DNA of 64,000 nt from a bacterium (GTDB taxonomy: Bacteria; Zhuqueibacterota; Zhuqueibacteria; Residuimicrobiales; Krinioviventaceae): assembly GCA_029561455.1 (NCBI GenBank), contig JAKQIY010000006.1:62001-126000 (forward strand). Reading direction: 5' to 3'. The translations under genes and the position numbers were made by a program. Shown in pieces: positions 44,124-53,076 of this stretch. Every line of letters begins with the position of its first letter. Position 1 is the first letter of the stretch. The notes beneath the pieces are model-generated. The model was not told the DNA's origin. It saw only the letters and a list, made by a program, of their open reading frames with translations, and ran no database searches.

Positions 44124-45203
44124 TTGCAAATATTAACGATTGTCGGCGCCCGTCCACAGTTCATTAAAGCTGCGCCGGTTTCACGCGCATTGCGCGCCAG
44201 GCATAACGAGTACCTGGTGCACACCGGTCAGCATTATGATGATAATATGTCGCGCCTGTTTTTTGACGAACTGGGCATTCCCACCCCGGATGTAAACCTT
44301 GAAATAGGCTCCGGGCCGCATGCGGAACAGACCGGAAAAATGATGATCGCCCTGGAAAAGCTGATCCTGGCGCAAAAACCGGCTTGTGTAATGGTGTATG
44401 GCGATACCAATTCCACCATCGCCGGATCGATGGCCGCCAGCAAAGTCGGCGTGCCGGTCGTTCATGTTGAAGCCGGATTGCGCAGCTTTAACCGCACCAT
44501 GCCGGAAGAGATCAACCGCATCATGACGGACAAAATCTCCAACGTGCTGCTTTGCCCGACCGTTACCGCGGTACAGCATCTCCAAAATGAAGGCATTACT
44601 GCCGGAGTTTATTTAACCGGCGATGTGATGTATGATGCGGCTTTACATTTTGGCGAACTGGCCGAACAAAAGCAGTCCGTGCTGGAACGGCTCGGTTTGC
44701 AGCCCAAATCATATTTATTGGCAACCTGTCACCGTCCGCAAAATACGGACGATAAAGAGACCCTCACCGGCATCATCGATGCTTTTATAAAAAGCGGTAA
44801 AAAAATTGTTTTCCCGGTGCATCCGCGCACCCGGGCATTTCTGGACAAGTATGACCTGCAGGAAAAAATCAAGAATAGCAGTACTCTTGAACTGATCTAC
44901 CCGGTCGGGTACCTGGAAATGATCCAGCTTGAAAAACATGCCGCCAAAATACTCACCGATTCCGGCGGGGTGCAAAAAGAGGCCTATTTCTACCAGGTGC
45001 CCTGCATCACCATGCGCCCGGAAACCGAATGGGTGGAAACCATAGCCGACGGCTGGAATGTGCTAGTTGGTTCCGATCAGGCCAAAATTTTACAGGCCAT
45101 AGCCGCTTTTGCGCCGTATCATCCCCAATCCAGCCATTATGGCGATGGAAAATCCAGTGAAAAGATTGCCCAAATCCTGGATGAGCATTTTAATGAAAAA
45201 TAA
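44124..45203 (+). CDS. wecB: UDP-N-acetylglucosamine 2-epimerase (non-hydrolysing)
   Basis: A 359-residue GT-B fold epimerase converting UDP-GlcNAc (or a derivative) to the manno form. Blocks present: IVGARPQFIKAAPVSRAL, VHTGQHYDDNMS, HVEAGLRSFNRTMPEEINR, TGDVMYDA and DSGGVQKEAYF. The start is TTG at 44124 with AGGAG 9 bp upstream. Followed by the Wzi-like gene with an 11-bp overlap. It may act on a diamino-uronic acid precursor (WbpI role) rather than plain GlcNAc; this cannot be separated by eye. Confidence 0.93.
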   Translation: MQILTIVGARPQFIKAAPVSRALRARHNEYLVHTGQHYDDNMSRLFFDELGIPTPDVNLEIGSGPHAEQTGKMMIALEKLILAQKPACVMVYGDTNSTIAGSMAASKVGVPVVHVEAGLRSFNRTMPEEINRIMTDKISNVLLCPTVTAVQHLQNEGITAGVYLTGDVMYDAALHFGELAEQKQSVLERLGLQPKSYLLATCHRPQNTDDKETLTGIIDAFIKSGKKIVFPVHPRTRAFLDKYDLQEKIKNSSTLELIYPVGYLEMIQLEKHAAKILTDSGGVQKEAYFYQVPCITMRPETEWVETIADGWNVLVGSDQAKILQAIAAFAPYHPQSSHYGDGKSSEKIAQILDEHFNEK

Positions 45204-46866
45204 ACTCTTTACATTATTCCTGCTTATCTTGCTCGCAACCGGCCGGGCACAGACGGTATACGTGCCTGCCGGTCATTGGGTATATGAATACCTGTCCCGA
45301 CTGGAAGCGGAACGGCTGCTGCCGGTGGTTCTGAATAACACCCGGCCAATGACCCGCCGGGAAATAGCCGGCTATCTTGAGGCAGTGTATCCCCTGCGGC
45401 AGCATTTGAACCGCGTGCAGCAGGAACAATTAGAGTTCCTGCTTGGCGAATTCCGCGAAGAATTGCCGCAGCAATATGCCGAACAACAGAGAGTGGCCGG
45501 ACAACCCCTGCGGGATAAAAAGTTATTTTCACATTTGCCTGCCCTCTTATACGCCAACAACCGTAACCTGCTGTCGTTGCAAAACGGCCCGCTGCGCTTT
45601 TACTGGGACCCGGTATTCTCCCGCGGTCGCTTGTTTGCCGGCGCCGATACCCTGGTCGGACAGGAACGGATTTTTAACGATACCAATGGCTTTGTGATAT
45701 GGGGAACCCTCGGCGGACGTATTGGTTTTTATACCGATGTGCGCGATACCAAAGAATGGGGTACCCGCACCTACGGCCCGCCCTGGAATTTGAATACTAC
45801 CATGCCGGGACTCGGTTTTGTACAAACCAGTGGCTCGCATCTTTATCACGATGAAACCCGCGCCTATGTCGTTTATAATCAGGACTTTTTCACTATACAG
45901 TACGGTAAGGATGAGAATCAATGGGGTCCGGGGGTTCGCGGGCAGTTGGCGCTTTCAGACTATGCCACCAGCTATGATTTTTTGAAATGGCAGGCCGCCG
46001 GCAGCCGTTTTAAATACACCGGTCTGTGGGCGGTTTTGCAAAATTACAATCCCGATTTCTTTTATGGCTGGCACAAGGAAAAGTATCTTGCCGCGCATCG
46101 CCTCGAGTTTGCACCGTTCAATTTTTTTGAAATTGGTCTGCATGAAACCATATTGTACAGCGGCCGCAAGTTAGAACCGGCGTATCTCAACCCGGTCATG
46201 TTCTTTCGCTCCGCCGAACACTATCTTGGCGACCGCGATAACGCCACCATGGGGCTGGATATAGAATTAAAACTTGTGCCGCAAACCATACTGTACGGGG
46301 AACTGTTCATCGACGACCTGTCCACCGGCAAATTGGGCAAAAACTTTTACGGCAACAAATACGCCTGGCTGGTCGGCGCATACTATGTGGATGTTTTGAA
46401 TCTCGCCAATCTTGATTTTCGCCTGGAATATGCGCGGGTACAGCCCTATACCTATTCGCACGTCCATGAATTAAACACCTATCAGCATTACTACAGTTGT
46501 CTCGGTCACTGGCTCGGCCCCAATGCGGATGAACTGTATATGGAATTTGCCTGGCGTTATTCGCGGCAGTTGAAATTGACCGCCGCCTGGCAATCGCGGC
46601 GTCATGGCGCAAACTATGATGATATTAATATCGGCGGTAGTATGTTCCAACCGCACCGCGTGCAGGATCCGGAGACGGTTGCGTTTCTGGAAGGCATTCG
46701 CGAATCCACTCGCGCGGCAACCCTGCAAGTGGATTATGAATTATTGCGTGCATTGTACCTGAAACTGTATTATGGCCGGTTTTGGAGCGATACGGATTGG
46801 CTCCCCGGCGCGCATTGGCCGGGTGGACGTTCCGAATTCCAGGTACAGATGAATTTGAATTATTAG
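45193..46866 (+). CDS. Capsule assembly protein Wzi-like outer membrane beta-barrel
   Basis: About 557 residues with a signal peptide (MKNKLFTLFLLILLATGRAQ) then a long beta-barrel region with alternating aromatic strands. The block YGKDENQWGPGVRGQLALS and FYTDVRDTKEWG are typical of the Wzi family, which anchors capsule polysaccharide at the cell surface. ATG at 45193 is preferred because it starts the signal peptide and has GGATGAG upstream; the frame is open earlier but inside wecB. This suggests that part of the polymer stays attached as a capsule. Confidence 0.85.
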   Translation: MKNKLFTLFLLILLATGRAQTVYVPAGHWVYEYLSRLEAERLLPVVLNNTRPMTRREIAGYLEAVYPLRQHLNRVQQEQLEFLLGEFREELPQQYAEQQRVAGQPLRDKKLFSHLPALLYANNRNLLSLQNGPLRFYWDPVFSRGRLFAGADTLVGQERIFNDTNGFVIWGTLGGRIGFYTDVRDTKEWGTRTYGPPWNLNTTMPGLGFVQTSGSHLYHDETRAYVVYNQDFFTIQYGKDENQWGPGVRGQLALSDYATSYDFLKWQAAGSRFKYTGLWAVLQNYNPDFFYGWHKEKYLAAHRLEFAPFNFFEIGLHETILYSGRKLEPAYLNPVMFFRSAEHYLGDRDNATMGLDIELKLVPQTILYGELFIDDLSTGKLGKNFYGNKYAWLVGAYYVDVLNLANLDFRLEYARVQPYTYSHVHELNTYQHYYSCLGHWLGPNADELYMEFAWRYSRQLKLTAAWQSRRHGANYDDINIGGSMFQPHRVQDPETVAFLEGIRESTRAATLQVDYELLRALYLKLYYGRFWSDTDWLPGAHWPGGRSEFQVQMNLNY

Positions 46867-46878
46867 AGCGATCTTGCA

Positions 46879-48321
46879 ATGAACGAACCGAAAAAGATCA
46901 CCGGGAACCTGTTTTACCTGCTACTGGGCGGCGCCATAGCCACCCTGCTGGAATTTTTTACCGAAGTTACCCTGGCCCGCCGCCTGAGCGACGAGGGGTA
47001 TGGCAGGTGGGCGTATGTACAGTCCATTATCATCTATCTGATCATTATAATGGACACAGGTCTGGCGGTTTACGGAGCGCGGGAAATTGCCCGTTTCCGG
47101 GAACGGGCCGGAGAATTAATTATCAATATTCTGGCAATCAAATCCCTGTTGATGCTGCTTATTATTACGATATTTGCCGTGATTATCATCATGCTCGACT
47201 TTACCCCGGAGATGAAAATTGTTTACATCGGCGGTTCGTTGCTGCTGGTTTCCCAAGCGCTCAACCCGGAATTCATCTTTCAGGGCTATGAAAAAATGGC
47301 CGGGATTGCCCTGTGGCGGATCCTGAATTTTTTATTTTACTTTACTTTTGTCTATATCCTTGTCAAGGATCGTTCTTCTCTGGTTGCCGTGCCGTTCTAC
47401 AAAGCCGGCGGCGGTATTATCAGCCTGGTCATTCTCTGGCTGATCCTGAAACATATAATTGCCCTGCCGAAAAAAACAGCTCTCAACATCGGTCTGTGGA
47501 CAGGCTATCTTAAAGTCTCGGTCATTATGGCCTTGTCGTTTGTGATTATTAATGTTTACCATACTTTTGATACGATCATGCTGGGTATAATGATGACCCC
47601 GGAAGTGGTTGGCTGGTACAATGCCGCTTATAAAGTAATTTTACAATTTGTCGGACTGGCTATTGTTGCACAGGTCGTATTCGGCCCGGTCTTTTCCCGG
47701 CTGCGCGATAATGCTTATAAACTTTCCGCCACTTTGAACAACTTTACCCTGCTGTTGATCTTTTCAGCAGGATTGTTTTGCGGCCTGTTGTTCCTGATGA
47801 GCGACCAGGTTATATTGCTGCTGTTCAAAGTAACCTATACCAATGCCATCGGCATTTTACGATTACTGAGTATTTCCTTGTTCTTTGTTTTCATCCACTT
47901 TATTTTTACCACCCCCCTGCTCTATTGCGGTTATGAAAAAGCCTACCTGGCCTGCGTGTTCAGCGGCGCTTTTGTTAATATCGGCTTGAACTACCTGTTC
48001 ATCCCGCATTTTGGCTATACCGGCGCGGCCGTGGCAACGATTATCAGCAATGTGGTTATCGGCGTAATGGGAATATATTTCCTGAAATCCAGGATGCTCA
48101 TCAGTAACCATGTTTACAAAACCATCGCATATATTACCATTATTACCACTGTGCTCACAGCCGGGTTATGGTTTGGTAAATTATCATTTCCGGTTGCGGG
48201 AATAGTATACACCGTTTTATTTATAACTATTATAGTTTTGTTGTATGGCGATCTGCTATGGAACTTGCTGCAGAACCTGTTTATAAAATCCCGCCGCTGC
48301 ACCGGCCAAGTTGAAGGATAA
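46879..48321 (+). CDS. Oligosaccharide flippase, Wzx-type (copy 1)
   Basis: A 480-residue polytopic membrane protein with about 14 predicted helices of the MOP superfamily. It begins FYLLLGGAIATLLEFFTEVTLARRLSDEGYG, typical of Wzx, and has VGWYNAAYKVI in the middle. It should flip undecaprenyl-linked repeat units across the inner membrane. A second flippase gene follows 2 bp later and is only distantly similar. Confidence 0.9.
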   Translation: MNEPKKITGNLFYLLLGGAIATLLEFFTEVTLARRLSDEGYGRWAYVQSIIIYLIIIMDTGLAVYGAREIARFRERAGELIINILAIKSLLMLLIITIFAVIIIMLDFTPEMKIVYIGGSLLLVSQALNPEFIFQGYEKMAGIALWRILNFLFYFTFVYILVKDRSSLVAVPFYKAGGGIISLVILWLILKHIIALPKKTALNIGLWTGYLKVSVIMALSFVIINVYHTFDTIMLGIMMTPEVVGWYNAAYKVILQFVGLAIVAQVVFGPVFSRLRDNAYKLSATLNNFTLLLIFSAGLFCGLLFLMSDQVILLLFKVTYTNAIGILRLLSISLFFVFIHFIFTTPLLYCGYEKAYLACVFSGAFVNIGLNYLFIPHFGYTGAAVATIISNVVIGVMGIYFLKSRMLISNHVYKTIAYITIITTVLTAGLWFGKLSFPVAGIVYTVLFITIIVLLYGDLLWNLLQNLFIKSRRCTGQVEG

Positions 48322-48323
48322 CA

Positions 48324-49841
48324 ATGGAAAAAACTCTTCAAAAAAATACCATGCTGGAACTAACCCAGGGAAAACTGCTGGCGCGGAATACCGCATTGAA
48401 TTTAATCTTTCAGATCATCCCCCTGCTGTTGGCAATATTAACCATACCGGTGACCATCAGGGGGCTTGGCACGGATCGCTTTGGTATGCTCGGCATCGCC
48501 TGGATGGTAATGGGATATTTCAGCCTGTTCGACCTGGGACTCTCCCGCGCCTTGATTAAATTCGTTGGCGAAAAACTGGCATTGAACCAGGAAAAAGAAA
48601 TCCCGGAATATTTCTGGACCAGTTTGCTAATAATGACCGGATTAGGGCTGTTAGCCGCCGTGTTGGTAGTGTGGGGAGCAAACAGCCTGGCGCTACGAGT
48701 ACTGAAAATACCGGCTGCGTTGACCGGAGAATCCATCATTGCTTTTATAGTGATGGGATGCAGCATTCCGGTGGTTATCACCACAGTAGCATTATGGGGG
48801 GTTATGGAAGCCCGGCAGAAATTTTTACAAGTCAATATTATCAGAACGGTCAACGGTATTCTCACTATGGTCATTCCAATCATTGCCCTGCCCTTTACTA
48901 CGCATATCGGTTATATCATTTTAGCAATGATGGCGGCCAAATTTGTGTTATGGTTTGTTTCATTCCGGGTCTGCCTGAATATTATGCCGATCCTGAAACA
49001 GGTGCGCATAACCCGGCAAGCGGTTGTCCCATTGCTTAAACTGGGCGGCTGGATGTCGGTGAGCAATATGATCAGCCCGGTCATGGTATATTTTGATCGC
49101 TTTTTAATTGGCGCCATCCTGTCGGTTGCGGCGGTAGCATATTATATCACCCCATACGAAATTGTTACCAAATTACTGATCATCGCCGTGGCGTTAAACC
49201 GGGTACTTTTCCCGGCTTTTTCCGCCAGCCATAAACTGGACGTGGAACGCACCATGCGCATGTACACTCTGGGACGTAAAGTACTGATCGTATTTTTGTT
49301 CCCGGTTGTTTTACTGATCATTATACTCGCTCATGCCGGCTTGACCTTGTGGGTTGGCAAGGACTTTGCTGAGCAGAGTACCCTGGTAATGCAATGTCTG
49401 GCCATCGGCGTGTTCTTTAATGCGCCGGCACAGGTTGCTGTTAGCATATTACAGGGCTCCGGTCGCGCCGATTTGACCGCCAAACTGCACCTCGTGGAAA
49501 CGCCTCTATATTTGGGTCTTTTCTGGGTGTTGGTGCACCGTTTCGGCATTAACGGCGCCGCCATAACCTGGAGCGCGCGCATTTTCTTTGATATGGCGAT
49601 TTTGTTCTTTATGGTTTACCGGGTGCATTCTAGTGTAAAAACCGGTTACCTGGTAGAATGGACGATGCTGCTGATGACCCTGGCTTTTATCATCGCCACG
49701 CTGCTGCCGCTTTTGTGGCTTAAACTGGTTTATATGGGAATTGTTCTGGTTGTCTATTTATACTGGACCTGGCATAAACTGCTGACCGGCAGTGAACGTT
49801 TGGCATTAATGAATCATCTCCCGCGAAGGCGAGTCGTATGA
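48324..49841 (+). CDS. Oligosaccharide flippase, Wzx-type (copy 2)
   Basis: A 505-residue MOP-superfamily transporter, also with about 12-14 helices (FQIIPLLLAILTIPVTIRGLG, FDLGLSRALIKFVGE, VSNMISPVMVYFDRFLIGAIL). It is the second flippase in tandem, with GAAGGA before the ATG. Two Wzx genes could serve two different repeat units or a polymer and a glycan for protein modification. The stop overlaps the next gene by 4 bp (ATGA). Confidence 0.9.
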   Translation: MEKTLQKNTMLELTQGKLLARNTALNLIFQIIPLLLAILTIPVTIRGLGTDRFGMLGIAWMVMGYFSLFDLGLSRALIKFVGEKLALNQEKEIPEYFWTSLLIMTGLGLLAAVLVVWGANSLALRVLKIPAALTGESIIAFIVMGCSIPVVITTVALWGVMEARQKFLQVNIIRTVNGILTMVIPIIALPFTTHIGYIILAMMAAKFVLWFVSFRVCLNIMPILKQVRITRQAVVPLLKLGGWMSVSNMISPVMVYFDRFLIGAILSVAAVAYYITPYEIVTKLLIIAVALNRVLFPAFSASHKLDVERTMRMYTLGRKVLIVFLFPVVLLIIILAHAGLTLWVGKDFAEQSTLVMQCLAIGVFFNAPAQVAVSILQGSGRADLTAKLHLVETPLYLGLFWVLVHRFGINGAAITWSARIFFDMAILFFMVYRVHSSVKTGYLVEWTMLLMTLAFIIATLLPLLWLKLVYMGIVLVVYLYWTWHKLLTGSERLALMNHLPRRRVV

Positions 49842-50491
49842 ACAATTTCAATGAAACCAGGCTTTATAAGCAAATCAATACCCAAGTTGCCGGCCTTGTT
49901 AAACCCGATAGCAAGCTCCTCGATGTCGGTTGCAGTGCCGGAACATTGGGCGGGTATCTGATCGCCAACAAAAATTGCCGGGTATATGGAGTGGATAATA
50001 ATCCCCAGGCGATCAACCTGGCCGCAGCTGTGTTAACAGCAGTGGCTGTTATGAATATAGGCAGCGATCCGTTCCCTTTCCGGGGAGAATTATTCGACAT
50101 CATCATATTTGGCGATGTACTGGAACATTTGACCGATCCGCAATCGGTATTAATGCAATTCCAGGACTATCTTGCGCCGGGCGGTTATATGATCGTTTCC
50201 CTTCCCAACATTGCGAATATCATAATTCGCTTAAAATTATTATTCGGCAAGTGGGAATACAAGGAATACGGCATTATGGATGCAACCCATTTGCGTTTTT
50301 TTACCAGGCAATCATCTATAGATATGTTTAACAAAGCCGGATTACAAATTCAGGAAATCAAAACCGAGGCCGGAGTGTTTGTAAAGGATAACCTGGCAGA
50401 AAAATTTTTGCATGGTATTTACAGGTTGTTTTGTACTCTTTTTCCCAGGTTATTCGCTACACAATTTATATTTAAACTGGTACCGGAATGA
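49838..50491 (+). CDS. Class I SAM-dependent methyltransferase (1 of 3 in locus)
   Basis: A 217-residue enzyme with motif I LLDVGCSAGTLGGYL, the acidic end VYGVDNNPQA and IIIFGDVLEHLTDPQ, then SLPNIANIIIRLKLLFGKW, a block common in methyltransferases of glycan clusters. It may methylate a sugar of the repeat unit or cap the chain. ATGA overlap with the upstream flippase gene shows tight coupling. Confidence 0.88.
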   Translation: MNNFNETRLYKQINTQVAGLVKPDSKLLDVGCSAGTLGGYLIANKNCRVYGVDNNPQAINLAAAVLTAVAVMNIGSDPFPFRGELFDIIIFGDVLEHLTDPQSVLMQFQDYLAPGGYMIVSLPNIANIIIRLKLLFGKWEYKEYGIMDATHLRFFTRQSSIDMFNKAGLQIQEIKTEAGVFVKDNLAEKFLHGIYRLFCTLFPRLFATQFIFKLVPE

Positions 50492-51032
50492 CCTGGAAGG
50501 ATTGATCACAACCATATTCAATAATTAATCTTTAGAATAGAATCAACAGAAATAAATGAATAATTTCATAAATAACAAACAGTCAAGTTTTTCTCTGCGT
50601 CATCCGTGTCCTTTGCGGTAAATACTTTAACCGCAGAGATCGCCGGGCTCGCAGAGAAAAGATTAAAAACCATACAATAAAGGATATTTTTATTTTTCAA
50701 TCACATATAATCGTTCTTTCAAGTTGTTAAAAGTAAATTTCTTTTTTTTCCTCTGCGTTCTCAGGGTCCTCTGCGGTAAATATTTTTAACCGCAGAGATC
50801 GCCGGGAGCGCAGAGAAAAGATTAAACCAACAATGAAGGAAATTTAAGTTTTAAATCACATAAAACCTTTCTTTTAAAGTTAAAAGATTAAATTTGTTTT
50901 TTCCTCTCTGCGTTCTCCGTGTCCTCTGCGGTGAATTTTTTTAACCGCAGAGGTCGCCGAGTTCGCAGAGAAAAGATTAAAATACTCATGTTCTTTTAAA
51001 AGAACTTTTATCAACTGGCGGGAGAGATAAAA
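50492..51032. other. Non-coding gap with repeats inside the polysaccharide locus
   Basis: About 540 bp without a gene. It is almost filled by three copies of a nested palindromic repeat and the AT-rich spacers between them, which are themselves similar (each has a TCACAT-A/T-A-A block). The repeats are listed separately. Confidence 0.75.
50590..50980. repeat. Tandem nested palindromes, CTCTGCG family, three units
   Basis: Each ~75-85 bp unit reads CTCTGCG-N11-CTCTGCGGT-N11-ACCGCAGAG-N10-CGCAGAG, a palindrome within a palindrome. Unit starts are at 50593, 50751 and 50906, i.e. 158 and 155 bp apart, so whole ~155-bp modules are repeated. The first unit has CTTTGCGGT in place of CTCTGCGGT. The arms are preserved better than the linkers. 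This looks like a dispersed intergenic repeat family, possibly a miniature mobile element. Confidence 0.85.
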
Positions 51033-51424
51033 ATGAAAATCAATGAGATTACCGAACAAGTGATTGGTTTGGCAATTAAAGTTCATCGTACATTAGGTCC
51101 TGGCTTTTTAGAATCTGTTTACAAGGCGGCATTAGCATACGAGATGGAAAAAGCCGGTCTCAACTTTGAAAAAGAATTAGAGTTACCAGTTCCTTATGAA
51201 GCTATAATACTCGATGTTGGATTTCGTTGTGATTTTTTAGTTGAAAAAAAGTAATAGTTGAGGTCAAGGCAATAAATAAATTGACGCCTATTGATATTGC
51301 GCAAACAATAAACTATTTAAAAGTTACAAAACTTCAGGCTGGCTTGTTGATCAATTTCAATGTATTAAAGTTAACGGATGGTTTGAAAAGATTAGTAAAT
51401 AATTACAATGAATTACAAGAATAA
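51033..51424 (+). pseudogene. GxxExxY protein gene with -1 frameshift in an A7 run
   Basis: The first frame (51033-51254) encodes INEITEQVIGLAIKVHRTLGPGFLESVYKAAL..., the start of a GxxExxY family protein (GPGFLESVY motif), and stops at TAA after VEKK. The remaining part continues in the -1 frame to 51424 (VIVEVKAINKLTP, AQTINYLKVTKLQAGLLINFN), completing the family's nuclease-like fold. The switch falls at A-AAA-AAG followed by TAATAG: either a lost A (decay or assembly error) or programmed -1 frameshifting. The family's function is unknown. It is flanked by the CTCTGCG palindromes on both sides. Confidence 0.85.
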
Positions 51425-51439
51425 ATATTGCTAAATTAT

Positions 51440-51512
51440 ATTTCCTCTGCGTTCCCCCCGTCCTCTGCAGTAAATATTTTTACCGCAGAGATCGCCGGGA
51501 GCGCAGAGAAAA
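51440..51512. repeat. Fourth unit of the CTCTGCG nested palindrome
   Basis: Same organisation and orientation as the three units upstream (starts at 51445), with CTCTGCAGT as the inner left arm. It lies 16 bp after the GxxExxY reading frame ends, so that gene is bracketed by direct copies of the repeat. Confidence 0.85.
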
Positions 51513-51556
51513 ACAAATTCCGAAATTTGCACAACCCTCAACTGGACAGGTAAAAA

Positions 51557-52258
51557 ATGCTGGATTATTTGTGTAAATGGATAAAATACAAAATTAAAAG
51601 ACACGAACTCGTGCTGGAAATCGGCAGCGGTAACAATCCCTTTATCCGCAGCAATATTCTATGCGACAAATTCCCGTTTTCCAGTTATGAACGCGCCGCG
51701 CATTCGCAAATCGTCATCGATCGGCCGTTTGTGGTTGCCGATGCCGTCAGCCTGCCGTTTAAAGATAAAAGTATCGATTTTGTTTACAGCGCCGACCTGG
51801 CCGAACATCTTGAACAACCACAGCTTTTTTTCCAGGAATGTATGCGAGTCGGGCGACGGGGCGTACTGCTCCTGCCGTCCATGCTGGCGGAACAGTTGTT
51901 TGGCTGGGATTTTCATGCGGTGATGTTTAGCCTGGAAAATGACAAACTGATTATCCGCCCCAAAACCAACAGCAACCGGGGCCGGTTCGGGAACTTGTTC
52001 CATGAAATAAATGCCCGAGACCGTCATTTTAGTACATTTGTACGCAAACGCTCCAATCTGTTCCGCATTGAATACCAATGGCAAGATACCATTAACTATG
52101 ACTATCAGTCCACTACGACAGATATAAATGACCTGTGGAGCCGGCAAAGCAGCGCCGAGCACGAGATCAACGCCGCACCGTCGTCTTGGCAGGTAATAAA
52201 AAGAACCATCAAATCCCTGCTTTCATTACTTGTCAGAAAATTATTTTCCCGTTATTAA
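51557..52258 (+). CDS. Methyltransferase-domain protein (2 of 3 in locus)
   Basis: A 233-residue protein with a type 11-like methyltransferase core: VLEIGSGNNPFIRS, FKDKSIDFVYSADLAEHLEQPQLF and MRVGRRGVLLLPS. The loop after the core (HAVMFSLENDKLIIRPK, FHEINARDRHFSTF) is larger than usual. A basic C-terminal tail may touch the membrane. It is first in the block after the repeat insertion. Substrate is presumed to be a lipid-linked sugar, by context only. Confidence 0.8.
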   Translation: MLDYLCKWIKYKIKRHELVLEIGSGNNPFIRSNILCDKFPFSSYERAAHSQIVIDRPFVVADAVSLPFKDKSIDFVYSADLAEHLEQPQLFFQECMRVGRRGVLLLPSMLAEQLFGWDFHAVMFSLENDKLIIRPKTNSNRGRFGNLFHEINARDRHFSTFVRKRSNLFRIEYQWQDTINYDYQSTTTDINDLWSRQSSAEHEINAAPSSWQVIKRTIKSLLSLLVRKLFSRY

Positions 52259-52260
52259 CT

Positions 52261-53076
52261 ATGCCGGAACGAGACATACACCAAAACATCTCTGCAGAAC
52301 TCTATTCCTATTATTCGGACTCGAAAAATTATCAGGCCCTGTTGCAAGGTAAAGGGCCGGACTATTTTGCGGATTATGTACAGCTTGTCGGCAGCTACAT
52401 TAAGGACAAGCGCAGCCGGGTTCTGGATGTCGGCTGCGGCTCGGCGCTTTCCACCCAGTTGCTGCGCTCGGCTTTTCCCAATACCTGCGGCACGGATGTA
52501 TCGTTGCTGTTCCTGCAGCTCAATAAAAGTGATCTGAATTTTGTCGGCGACGCGCATCGCTTGCCGGTGCAGGATAAAACGATGGACGCGGTTTGCTCCT
52601 TTGAATTTATAGAACATGTAAACAATGCCGAACAGGTGTTATCCGAAATGATCCGCATTACCAAAAGCGGCGGACTGGTCATTATCATGAGTCCTAATTT
52701 ATTTTCGCCGCTCATTCCCCTGCGGTCGCTGATGCAGTATTGCCGGGGGAAAAAAGAACCCTCGCCCTGGACGCCGACGTTTTGGTCGATATTTCCCCTG
52801 CTTGTAAAAAACTGCTATATGATCATAAAGAAAAAATTGCAAAAACAGGCGCACTTTGAGTACCGCCGCCCCGATCTTTCCGACAATGCCGACCTGGGCG
52901 GGGATTTCGACAGCGTTTACCTGTCCAATCCGGTTGATATAAGTAAATTTCTTAAAAGCAAAAACCTGCGTATTCTCAATATCAGCGTGGGGCGCAGCCG
53001 GGTCGGACGGTTCCTCTCCCGCTTTATGCCCTCTTTTGCTTCCGGCATGGCCATTGTTGCACAAAAGGAGGCGTGA
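52261..53076 (+). CDS. Class I SAM-dependent methyltransferase (3 of 3 in locus)
   Basis: About 271 residues starting MPERDIHQNISAELYSYYSD. Motif I is RVLDVGCGSALSTQLL, with TMDAVCSFEFIEHVNNAEQ after it and SGGLVIIMSPNLFSPLIPL later. The ATG at 52261 lies 3 bp after the previous stop; an upstream in-frame ATG at 52135 would lie inside the previous gene. Likely a sugar or lipid-carrier methyltransferase of the polysaccharide pathway. Confidence 0.88.
   Translation: MPERDIHQNISAELYSYYSDSKNYQALLQGKGPDYFADYVQLVGSYIKDKRSRVLDVGCGSALSTQLLRSAFPNTCGTDVSLLFLQLNKSDLNFVGDAHRLPVQDKTMDAVCSFEFIEHVNNAEQVLSEMIRITKSGGLVIIMSPNLFSPLIPLRSLMQYCRGKKEPSPWTPTFWSIFPLLVKNCYMIIKKKLQKQAHFEYRRPDLSDNADLGGDFDSVYLSNPVDISKFLKSKNLRILNISVGRSRVGRFLSRFMPSFASGMAIVAQKEA

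Noticed and set aside
50590-51512. CTCTGCG repeats considered as a CRISPR array
   Set aside because: Units are nested palindromes of ~80 bp at 155-bp period, spacers are similar to each other rather than unique, and no cas gene is present.
52135-52260. Longer start for the third methyltransferase
   Set aside because: It would lie wholly inside the preceding gene; ATG 52261, 3 bp after that gene's stop, gives a normal family N terminus.
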